Shown piece by piece: positions 1 through 7,435 of a stretch of 7,435 nt of DNA. The position numbers and the translations under genes are program-made. Below the pieces are notes generated by a model. The model was not told the DNA's origin and did not search any database. It worked only from the letters and a program-made list of their open reading frames with translations. Source of the DNA: Fidelibacterota bacterium (GTDB lineage Bacteria > Marinisomatota > Marinisomatia > Marinisomatales > UBA1611); NCBI GenBank assembly GCA_002718285.1, contig PBAR01000015.1, forward strand, positions 4,602 to 12,036. Reading direction: 5' to 3'. Each line of letters starts with the position of its first letter. Positions within the stretch are counted from its first letter, which is position 1.

Positions 1-3000
1 ATTGATAGTAATAATAATATTATTAATAAATTAATAACAGATATACAAGTAGATAAATATAATATTGATAAAAATTTAGAAGATTATGATATTAATTATA
101 ATAATTTTAATATATTTAGTTTAGATGATAAATTTACTAAAGATGAATTATTAACTATATTTGATAAATATTTACCATCACAAATAGATATTTTAAAAGT
201 AATCAATAAATATATTTTAAACTATATATTTAATTATACAGATTTTATTAAATTATTTATAAAATATAATATTAATTTAGAAAATATAGATAATAGATTA
301 AAAAATAGTTTAAATACATTAATAACTACAAATGTTAATAGATATAAAGATATTTATAATACTTTTAAATTAAATAAAGAATCAATCAAAATATCTAAAA
401 AATTAACTATATCTGAAAAAATATATTTTATCAAAAATTATATTTATAATCAACAAGTTATTCCAACTAAAAATATATATATTAAAAAATTAATAGAAAA
501 ATATTCTAGAGAAGCAAAAGGTGATACAGAAAATAATAATTATTTATATAATAAACATAATAATGAAAAATTATTATGCAAACATCATTTATTTTCTTCA
601 AATATTAAAGAAGATAATACTGCATATGAATCTTTAATTAATAATTTTGGTACTTCGGTTATAGATGGTTGTGTATATTGTAAACATTGTAATGAATTTT
701 TAGATTTTGAAAAATTTTCATTATATCAAGGATTTGATGAAGAAAATAAACCTATAAAAATGACTGCCTTATCTGAAGAAATAGAAGAAGAATTATTTAA
801 AAATATAAGTAATGAAGATAAAAAAACAAAAGAATTAATTGAATTATTATCTAAAAAAATTAATATTTATTTAACAGATATAGATAAAAAAGAAATAATT
901 AATTTATATAATGTTATAAATAATGAAATATTAGCAAATAATAGATATGAAATGATAAATATAAGCACACAAAATCATCCAATTATTAAAAATAATATTA
1001 ATAATAAAAATCTTAAGATATTAAAAATATATTTAATTTATTCTAATAAATTATTATTTTTATTTACAGTTATATTAATATATTTTCAAACAGCTATACC
1101 AGAGTATATAACAAGAAGTAATATTAATTTAAATATTATAGATTTAACAAGTAATAAATATAAATTTATTAAAGAAGAATCTAATTCTAATATAATTAAT
1201 ATTAAAACAGTTGATTATCTAATAAATCGTATCAAAGTATTAACTAATAAATATAGAAAAGACCAATTTTGGAAAAATATCAAAATATTTTTAGATGAAC
1301 AAAAAGATGTAAATATTCCAGGACCTCGTGAACAAATAATAAATACTGTAAAACATATATTATCATCTCAATATAATAATATACTTGAAAGAATTAAACA
1401 ATATAGGGAATTTAAACTATTATCTAATAAAAAATTTATAATTAATTATTGGTCATCTTATAGACCATTACCAACAAATAATAATATTCAAAAAATAAAT
1501 GAATTAGTTATAAAAAATATAAATGATATAAAAAATAAAAATATTCATATTAAAAAATATGATGGTACTTTATATTTAGAGAATATATCATTAATTAAAG
1601 AACTAAATAAAATTAATTATAAAGATTTATATATAGATTTAAATATTAGTATTTCAAATATTCAAAATAATACTTCTTTTAATAAATTTGTTAATTATGT
1701 AAATGATTTATATGGCGTACATCCTGAAAATAATTATTTTAATAATTTAATATCTTATTTTATAGATACTATAAATGATAAAGAAATTTTAACCTTATTT
1801 GAAAAATATAAATGGAATAATACTAATAAAAATTTTAGAAATAAAAATATATATTTTAATGAATTAAAAAAATTAATAAATGAAATATATGATTATTATA
1901 ATTCTAAAAATATAGATAAAACATCACTATTTTTATATAATTATAATATTCAAAATAATATTAATTGTATATTATTAAATTCAAAACCAAAAAGGGTATA
2001 CAAAAATAATTATACAGAATTATTTAGTAATGAACATTATGAATCTATGAATAATAAAAAATCTATTGATAAAATATTTGATAAATACTGTTATGATTCT
2101 AATAATAATTTAATAATTGATGATAAAACTGATAATATTGTTTCTGATTTTTTACAAATTAATACAAAATTAAATATTTGTAATCACAAAGAAACTCCAA
2201 ATAATAAAAATTTTATAAAAATATTAAACGATATTATAAAAAAAAATAAATTAGAATATTATGATACAAATATAAATTTACTTGAAAATGAAAATATGTA
2301 TAAAGTAGATAATTTAATTACTTTTATCAATAGTAATAAAGTATTATTAAATGATGAAAATATACAAAACATATTGAATTATTCATTAAATTATTTAAAT
2401 GATAATATAGATAATAGTGAATTATATAAACAATCTATAACAAATATATTTGATACAATAATACAAAAAACTAATAAAATTAATAATTTTATAAATACAA
2501 CACCATATATAGAATCAACTCGAAAACAAAATATAAATAGTAGAACTGGTCCTTATAATATAAGATTAAATAAAATTAATATGTTATTACTAAATATTGT
2601 TAAAAATGGTTATATTGAAACTATTAAGAAATATATAAATATAGTTAGATATACAATATCTAAAATAAATAATTATAAAAATTTAAGTATATATAGTAAA
2701 TTAACTCAAAATGTATTTCATAAAATTGTTCCTAATAATTGGAATTTATCAGATACAAATAAAGAAAAATTAGAATTATTTTTAACTGATAAAGAATTTT
2801 TATTACACAATTTAATTTATATTGAAAAAAATAATAAAAAAATAGATAATGGATTTTATGAATATTTACAAGATAATGATATTAGTAATTTACAAGATAT
2901 TGTAAATTCATATACTACAAATATTGATATTATTAATAGTACTAATAATACATATTTAGATGAAACTACTGCAAAAATGATATTAGGATATTCATTAATT

Positions 3001-3534
3001 AGTATATTATCTGATATAATTGATTATTGTGATATTTTATCCACAGATAATAATGTTACTGTAATTACAAATATATTATTAGATATTATCTTAAATATTA
3101 TACAAGATTATAATGATAAACGATGGATTAATTCTATTGATTTAGAATCTATTAATCTTAATTTAAGTAAACAAAAAGAAAGGGAAAAACAAAACTTATT
3201 AACTAAATTAGATCAGATGGATAAAGATGAAAGATTTGCTAAAGTACAATTACAAACTGTAGGAGCTACTAATTGGTTTAGAATGGGAGAAAAAGAAGGA
3301 GCAGAATATTTAGATAGTCATGCTTACACTGATGAATTAGAATTTGAGAGAAATAAACATTTAGAAAATGTTTATAATAGTCCAAATGAAATTATAAATG
3401 ATATATACACAGATACACCTGATAATAGTAATAATCCAATAGATAATTTACAGCAAGATATAGATGATGGATATAATAATATTAATAGTTCAAATTATGA
3501 TGATTCAGAAGAACACGATTCACATGAATATTAA
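1..3534 (+). CDS. Very large uncharacterised giant-virus-type protein, 5' partial
   Basis: The frame is open from base 1 to the TAA at 3532-3534 (1177 residues visible), and the first in-frame Met is only at 760, so the start lies upstream of the window. Numbering from base 1, residues 193-230 hold a possible zinc site: C193-x-H195, then C224-x2-C227-x-H229-C230. Residues 350-370 are hydrophobic and end in QTAIPEY; the rest of the protein is not membrane-like. A second sparse Cys/His group is C697, C727 and H729. Residues about 1055-1140 are charged and helical, around a GATNWF motif (W1092), and show less A/T-driven composition than the rest, which suggests selection. The C-terminus is an acidic Asp/Ser/Asn tail. 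From memory, Cys/His, QTAIPEY-like and NWF-like segments recur in large uncharacterised mimivirus-type proteins, but I cannot name the family. Function unknown; a structural or transcription-related role is only a guess. Confidence 0.88.
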   Translation: MDSNNNIINKLITDIQVDKYNIDKNLEDYDINYNNFNIFSLDDKFTKDELLTIFDKYLPSQIDILKVINKYILNYIFNYTDFIKLFIKYNINLENIDNRLKNSLNTLITTNVNRYKDIYNTFKLNKESIKISKKLTISEKIYFIKNYIYNQQVIPTKNIYIKKLIEKYSREAKGDTENNNYLYNKHNNEKLLCKHHLFSSNIKEDNTAYESLINNFGTSVIDGCVYCKHCNEFLDFEKFSLYQGFDEENKPIKMTALSEEIEEELFKNISNEDKKTKELIELLSKKINIYLTDIDKKEIINLYNVINNEILANNRYEMINISTQNHPIIKNNINNKNLKILKIYLIYSNKLLFLFTVILIYFQTAIPEYITRSNINLNIIDLTSNKYKFIKEESNSNIINIKTVDYLINRIKVLTNKYRKDQFWKNIKIFLDEQKDVNIPGPREQIINTVKHILSSQYNNILERIKQYREFKLLSNKKFIINYWSSYRPLPTNNNIQKINELVIKNINDIKNKNIHIKKYDGTLYLENISLIKELNKINYKDLYIDLNISISNIQNNTSFNKFVNYVNDLYGVHPENNYFNNLISYFIDTINDKEILTLFEKYKWNNTNKNFRNKNIYFNELKKLINEIYDYYNSKNIDKTSLFLYNYNIQNNINCILLNSKPKRVYKNNYTELFSNEHYESMNNKKSIDKIFDKYCYDSNNNLIIDDKTDNIVSDFLQINTKLNICNHKETPNNKNFIKILNDIIKKNKLEYYDTNINLLENENMYKVDNLITFINSNKVLLNDENIQNILNYSLNYLNDNIDNSELYKQSITNIFDTIIQKTNKINNFINTTPYIESTRKQNINSRTGPYNIRLNKINMLLLNIVKNGYIETIKKYINIVRYTISKINNYKNLSIYSKLTQNVFHKIVPNNWNLSDTNKEKLELFLTDKEFLLHNLIYIEKNNKKIDNGFYEYLQDNDISNLQDIVNSYTTNIDIINSTNNTYLDETTAKMILGYSLISILSDIIDYCDILSTDNNVTVITNILLDIILNIIQDYNDKRWINSIDLESINLNLSKQKEREKQNLLTKLDQMDKDERFAKVQLQTVGATNWFRMGEKEGAEYLDSHAYTDELEFERNKHLENVYNSPNEIINDIYTDTPDNSNNPIDNLQQDIDDGYNNINSSNYDDSEEHDSHEY

Positions 3535-3552
3535 ATAATATTAAATTATTTA
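3532..3552 (+). terminator. A/T-only hairpin at the stop codon of the large gene
   Basis: An 8-bp perfect inverted repeat, TAAATAAT (3532-3539) and ATTATTTA (3545-3552) with a 5-base loop, starts exactly at the TAA stop. Mimivirus transcripts are known to end at A/T-rich hairpins just after the stop codon, so this is a candidate 3'-end signal. In such A/T-rich DNA, stems of this size also arise by chance. Its right arm runs into the TATACTA box of the next gene. Confidence 0.35.
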
Positions 3553-3570
3553 TACTATTTTTTTATACTA
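3551..3570 (+). promoter_or_regulatory. Candidate promoter: two TATACTA boxes flanking a T-run
   Basis: TATACTA occurs at 3551-3557 and again at 3564-3570, with a run of seven T between them. The first copy ends 25 bases before the ATG at 3583. The 12-mer TATACTATTTTT (3551-3562) is repeated exactly in front of the next plus-strand gene. The short, purely A/T spacer to the ATG fits the short 5' leaders of giant-virus genes. This is a candidate from recurrence and position only. Confidence 0.4.
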
Positions 3571-3582
3571 ATTATAATATAA

Positions 3583-4665
<1,083 letters not shown>

Positions 4666-4695
4666 TTGAAATATAATTATACAGATTATTTAATC

Positions 4696-4713
4696 TTTAT
4701 TTTATAAAATAAA
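4696..4713 (+). terminator. 18-base perfect A/T palindrome after the Glu-Pro gene
   Basis: TTTATTTTA (4696-4704) is followed directly by its reverse complement TAAAATAAA (4705-4713), 30 bases past the TAA of the Glu-Pro protein gene. A smaller inverted repeat, GATTA-TT-TAATC, abuts it at 4684-4695. Position and form match the hairpin-type 3'-end signals of mimivirus mRNAs. It is the longest perfect palindrome I found in the gene gaps. Confidence 0.5.
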
Positions 4714-4718
4714 CTAAT

Positions 4719-4730
4719 TATACTATTTTT
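4719..4730 (+). promoter_or_regulatory. Candidate promoter TATACTATTTTT
   Basis: This is an exact 12-base copy of the box at 3551-3562. TATACTA ends 30 bases before the ATG at 4756, and the spacer between is purely A/T except for one C. It lies 5 bases after the 18-base palindrome, so the 3' signal of one gene and the start signal of the next sit side by side in this gap. Confidence 0.42.
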
Positions 4731-4755
4731 AATATTTACATATTATATATAAATA

Positions 4756-5424
4756 ATGATATTAATCATTTTAATTATATTTTTAATTTATTTATTTATT
4801 AATAAAAAATATAAAAAAAATTTTTCAATTATAAATTTAATAGAAGGGTTTAATACTGATAAATTAAGATTTATACCTTGTTCTGATAATACAGATAATA
4901 TTATAAATAATAATTATCAATTAGAACATATTAATGATATTGGTAAAGAAAATGATATTTTATATAAATTATATGCAGATGATATAGACAAAATGTTTAT
5001 TTTCCCAGATTGTAATATAGAACCTGAATATAAATTTAATAAATCATACTCTGGATATTTTGATAGAAAAATATTTTCACTTGATAGTTTACAACAAAAA
5101 TTAAATGATAATCATAATAAAATAAAAGATGAATTATTATATAATGATCCATTTCTACTTAGACACCCAAATGATTTAGAAACAAAAATTTTATATGATT
5201 ATGATGAAGAATTTAAAAAAGATTTTGAAAATTATTTAGATAATAATAATACTATTCATTATAGTTTTAATAGAGGACTAAAATATACTACTTGTGGTGA
5301 TATAGATAATAAAGGAAATAAATATCATTGTCCATATCCATATATATTTAATTTTAAAAATAGTAATACTTTATGTACTAAAAATAATGAATATTGTAAT
5401 AATGTTTGTTGTACATCACCTTAA
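4756..5424 (+). CDS. Membrane-anchored protein with Cys-rich C-terminus, likely virion or surface protein
   Basis: The 222 residues begin with an uninterrupted hydrophobic segment (2-15), followed by N-K-K-x-x-K-K, a typical signal anchor with a positive stop. The remainder is soluble, acidic and Asn/Asp rich. There are eight Cys: C42 and C86 alone, then C180, C192, C207, C214 and C218-C219 packed into the last 43 residues. The even count and terminal clustering suggest a small disulfide-bonded or metal-bound module. N-terminally anchored proteins with Cys-rich ectodomains are common among giant-virus virion components, so a virion membrane role is a reasonable inference, not shown. A weak LIEGF segment follows the anchor at 28-32. 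The ATG at 4756 directly opens the hydrophobic segment, supporting the start. The last 9 bases overlap the end of the convergent EamA-like gene. I recognise no named family. Confidence 0.85.
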   Translation: MILIILIIFLIYLFINKKYKKNFSIINLIEGFNTDKLRFIPCSDNTDNIINNNYQLEHINDIGKENDILYKLYADDIDKMFIFPDCNIEPEYKFNKSYSGYFDRKIFSLDSLQQKLNDNHNKIKDELLYNDPFLLRHPNDLETKILYDYDEEFKKDFENYLDNNNTIHYSFNRGLKYTTCGDIDNKGNKYHCPYPYIFNFKNSNTLCTKNNEYCNNVCCTSP

Positions 5425-5832
5425 TAATAATGATAATATAACTATTAATAAAATTAATAATAAATTTTTATAAGTAAATTTTTGTTTTAATAAATATATA
5501 CTAAATATAAATGTTAATACTGTATTTATATTTATAATAGCTTTGGCATTTCCTGGATTTTCTGATGTTTTAATAGACATATAAATACATGGATCTATTA
5601 TTAAATAAATTATAATTATTTTAAATATTAATTTACAAAAATCGAATCTATTTATTTTTTGTATTTTTCTTTTACTAATTATTAAATATATAATTGTACA
5701 AATAAATAATATAATATTTGTTATTATTATTAAATTTATATAATCATTTTGTTTACTTAAATCTTTAAATAATATATCTTTTATACTAATAAATAATGCA
5801 GCTACTAAACCATAATAAATCCACTCGTTCAT
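5416..5832 (-). CDS. Small five-helix EamA/DMT-like membrane protein
   Basis: The 138-residue protein has hydrophobic segments at about 4-22, 33-52, 67-87, 98-115 and 122-137. The segment from N92-P-G through A98 and L106 to K118, a conserved-looking loop then helix ending in a short Lys-flanked turn and last helix, closely resembles one repeat of the EamA half of drug/metabolite transporters. Full transporters have two such repeats (ten helices, about 300 residues). A single repeat of this length exists as the five-helix ancestor type and would act as a dimer. Substrate cannot be told. The start at 5832 is supported by the first helix beginning at residue 4 and by a TATACTA box 25 bases upstream. 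It ends in TGA, unlike the TAA of its neighbours, so the standard code applies. It is divergent from the phosphatase and convergent with the Cys-rich protein gene. Confidence 0.82.
   Translation of the reverse strand: MNEWIYYGLVAALFISIKDILFKDLSKQNDYINLIIITNIILFICTIIYLIISKRKIQKINRFDFCKLIFKIIIIYLIIDPCIYMSIKTSENPGNAKAIININTVLTFIFSIYLLKQKFTYKNLLLILLIVILSLLLR
5443..5459 (+). terminator. Possible 3'-end hairpin of the Cys-rich protein gene
   Basis: TATTAAT (5443-5449) and ATTAATA (5453-5459) form a perfect 7-bp stem around AAA, 18 bases after the stop at 5422-5424. It lies inside the coding region of the opposite gene. It is A/T only, and chance is a real alternative. Confidence 0.25.
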
Positions 5833-5857
5833 TATAATATATAATTTAAAAAAATAT

Positions 5858-5864
5858 TAGTATA
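5858..5864 (-). promoter_or_regulatory. Candidate promoter TATACTA of the EamA-like gene
   Basis: On the minus strand TATACTA is followed by ATA and seven T, and its end lies 25 bases before the ATG at 5832, the same distance as the first box at 3551. The 35-base gap 5833-5867 is the whole divergent region. No plus-strand TATACTA lies in it for the phosphatase; the nearest plus-strand copy is at 5782-5788, within the EamA-like gene and 79 bases before the phosphatase ATG. Confidence 0.38.
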
Positions 5865-5867
5865 TTT

Positions 5868-7370
5868 ATGAAATTAAATGATATAGATTTTGATATTTTA
5901 TCTAATGACGATTTAAAACAAATCATAATTAAATATAAATTATATCAAAATACTAAAATAAAAAATAGAGAAGATATGATTAGTGTTATTAAAGAATTTA
6001 TTATTCTGAAAATGAATAAATATAAAAATAATAAGGATAAAGTTAAATCTATAAATTTAAATAGAAGAAAATCAGTACCAAATATTAAAACAAATAGAAC
6101 AAATATACCCAAAAATAATATTACTTTTAAAAGAGATAGAAGAATGTCTGAACCTACTACTAAAATTGAAAAACAAACTGCTATCAAAACTCATAATCAT
6201 AATAATATGAAAAATACATTAAATAAACAATCTGAAACTATAATAAAAAATAAAGATACTTCTAAATATGACCAAATTGGTATCTATCCTCCCGTTAAAA
6301 AATTAATTGCCATTGGAGATATTCATGGAGATTTAAGGGTAACCCTTTTAGTACTTAAATTAGCAAAAGTTATACCTGATAATATCTTTCCATATAACTT
6401 AAATTTAAAAACTATTGAATGGATTGGCGAAGATACTTGGATAGTCCAAACTGGAGACCAAATTGATAGATGTAGACCTGAAAATTGGGTCAATGATTGT
6501 ATAGAAGATTATGATGATGTTGAAGAAGATGAAGGCAATAATATGATTATTATTAAATTATTCCAAATATTAGATGAAAAAGCAAAATTAAAAGGTGGTA
6601 GAGTTATTACTTTATTAGGCAATCATGAACTAATGAATGTTGATAAAGATTTTAGATATGTTTCCCCCAAAGAATTTTTAGAATTTGTACCCAATAATAA
6701 TAAAAAATTAACAAAAACTAATGATGGATTTCCAAATGGTTATTACGAAAGATTAAAAGCATTTAGCAGAGGTAATAATATATCACAATTTTACTCTAAA
6801 TATAAAAAAAGTATCGTTATTGTAGGTAGTTGGTTATTTGTTCATGGTGGTATTAGTCACGATTTAGCATTTAAATATACTATTAATGAAATTAATAAAA
6901 CTGTCGAAAATTGGCTTATAGATAAATGTTCCGACTTAGAAGATGATATTTTTGATGAAATATTTAGACAAGACGATGATTTATCTCCATTCTGGTGTAG
7001 ATTATATGGTGAAGATGATGGTGAAGGAGAAAATACTCCTGAAGGATTTAATAAATTATTAGCAATATTAAATAAAAGAAATAAAACTATTATGCCTATT
7101 AAAGGTATTGTTATAGCACATACACCACAATTTATGAATGATAAATATTTAAATTCATTATACAATAATAGATTATGGAGAATTGATGTCGGTATGTCTA
7201 GAGCATTTGGAAAACATTGTAATTCAGATGATAATAAATATAGACAAATACAATTATTAATAATTAATAATGATAATTCATTTGAAATCAAAAAAATACC
7301 ATACCAAGGAAGATTACCAACCGAAGGAATCGGTCAAAAAATAGATATTTCCAAAGAAAAAATGTTCTAA
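5868..7370 (+). CDS. PPP-family metallophosphatase (Shewanella-like type) with SAP-like N-terminus
   Basis: This 500-residue protein is predicted to hydrolyse phosphoester bonds, probably on phosphoproteins, with a two-metal centre. All PPP motifs are present in order: G150-D151-I-H153-G-D155, G196-D197-Q-I-D200-R201, G251-N252-H253-E254, H326-G-G328, and H418 in AHTPQ. By analogy with PP1, D151, H153, D197, N252, H326 and H418 bind metals, and R201 and H253 act in catalysis. DFRYV (261-265) after GNHE and WRIDVGMS near the end fit the Shewanella-like (SLP) subgroup rather than PP1/PP2A. An acidic stretch lies between the second and third motifs (about 208-224). Residues 5-49 look like a SAP domain ([13 protein letters not shown], then K-N-R-E-D-M-I). 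Residues 60-130 are basic and disordered and hold R66-R-K-S69-V-P and R91-R-M-S94-E-P. The SAP-like segment begins right after M1, supporting this start. Possible targets include host or viral DNA-bound phosphoproteins. Confidence 0.93.
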   Translation: MKLNDIDFDILSNDDLKQIIIKYKLYQNTKIKNREDMISVIKEFIILKMNKYKNNKDKVKSINLNRRKSVPNIKTNRTNIPKNNITFKRDRRMSEPTTKIEKQTAIKTHNHNNMKNTLNKQSETIIKNKDTSKYDQIGIYPPVKKLIAIGDIHGDLRVTLLVLKLAKVIPDNIFPYNLNLKTIEWIGEDTWIVQTGDQIDRCRPENWVNDCIEDYDDVEEDEGNNMIIIKLFQILDEKAKLKGGRVITLLGNHELMNVDKDFRYVSPKEFLEFVPNNNKKLTKTNDGFPNGYYERLKAFSRGNNISQFYSKYKKSIVIVGSWLFVHGGISHDLAFKYTINEINKTVENWLIDKCSDLEDDIFDEIFRQDDDLSPFWCRLYGEDDGEGENTPEGFNKLLAILNKRNKTIMPIKGIVIAHTPQFMNDKYLNSLYNNRLWRIDVGMSRAFGKHCNSDDNKYRQIQLLIINNDNSFEIKKIPYQGRLPTEGIGQKIDISKEKMF

Positions 7371-7391
7371 TCTTACATATACATTTCTTCT
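7355..7391. terminator. Shared hairpin across the convergent gene ends
   Basis: Left arm 7355-7365 and right arm 7381-7391 pair over 11 positions around a 15-base loop holding both stops. In a plus-strand RNA there is one A-C mismatch (7359 with 7387); in a minus-strand RNA the same position becomes a G-U wobble, so all 11 pair. This could be a common 3'-end signal for the phosphatase gene and the convergent gene. Candidate only. Confidence 0.33.
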
Positions 7392-7435
7392 GATTTATTT
7401 ACTTTTTTATCTTTCTGTATCTTTTTAGAATCATT
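7373..7435 (-). CDS. C-terminal end of an unidentified minus-strand gene (partial)
   Basis: Reading the minus strand from the window edge, one frame is open for 20 codons to the TAA at 7375-7373; the other two frames stop within the segment. The peptide is hydrophilic and Lys-rich (seven Lys) and ends in SEEMYM, with composition like the C-terminal tails of its neighbours. The stop sits 2 bases beyond the phosphatase stop, the tight convergent spacing also seen at 5416-5424. With only 20 residues nothing can be said about function, and a chance open frame is possible. Confidence 0.5.
   Translation of the reverse strand, partial: NDSKKIQKDKKVNKSEEMYM

Noticed and set aside
760..762. ATG at 760 as the start of the large gene
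   Set aside because: The frame is open for all 253 upstream codons with coding-like content and a Cys/His cluster, so it is an internal Met.
3535..3582. A small extra gene, tRNA or other RNA in the gene gaps
   Set aside because: The gaps (48, 90 and 35 bases) are almost pure A/T, too short for an open frame of note and contain no cloverleaf or tRNA-like arms.
6162..6169. AAAATTGA, identical to the mimivirus early promoter box
   Set aside because: It is inside the phosphatase coding region, with no gene start following it on the plus strand.
5945..6187. An 80-codon minus-strand open frame with a hydrophobic product
   Set aside because: It lies wholly within the SAP-like and linker part of the phosphatase gene, and its Leu/Ile/Phe-rich product is what the reverse complement of Lys/Asn/Asp codons gives.
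6857..7291. A 144-codon minus-strand open frame
   Set aside because: It is antisense to the conserved C-terminal half of the phosphatase, including the AHTPQ and WRIDVGMS segments, and its product resembles no family I know.

Overview
The window looks like a stretch of a nucleocytoplasmic giant-virus genome, most likely in or near the Mimiviridae. This is inferred from several things together: very high A+T, even in coding DNA; intron-free genes in standard code packed with gaps of 2-90 bases on both strands; proteins rich in Asn, Ile and Lys; and a large, mostly uncharacterised gene content. No hallmark gene (capsid, polymerase B, packaging ATPase) lies inside the window, so the assignment rests on style and gene families. 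An A+T-rich protist genome is the main alternative.

Layout from left to right. Positions 1-3534 (+) hold the 3' part of a very large protein gene whose start lies outside the window; its reading frame is open from base 1. It carries a Cys/His cluster, a hydrophobic stretch and a charged, helical C-terminal segment. Next comes a 360-residue protein (+) with two membrane segments and a long Glu-Pro tail. It is followed by a 222-residue protein (+) with an N-terminal membrane anchor and a Cys-rich C-terminus. Convergent to that, and overlapping it by 9 bases, is a 138-residue EamA-like five-helix membrane protein (-). Divergent from the latter, across a 35-base gap, is a 500-residue PPP-type phosphatase (+) resembling the Shewanella-like phosphatases, with a SAP-like N-terminal segment. 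The last 63 bases are the C-terminal end of another minus-strand gene, with its stop 2 bases past the phosphatase stop.

Three of the four visible gene starts have a TATACTA box followed by a T-run, 25-30 bases before the ATG; this is a promoter candidate. Several gene ends have A/T-rich perfect palindromes or hairpins, which fits the hairpin-type 3'-end signals known from mimivirus transcripts. The classical mimivirus early box AAAATTGA is not found in front of any gene here.

No pathway joins these genes. Three consecutive membrane-associated proteins suggest virion membrane or host-membrane functions. The phosphatase is the only gene with a clear catalytic assignment. Its N-terminal linker carries two matching R-R-x-S-x-P sites, the most intriguing protein-level signal in the window.
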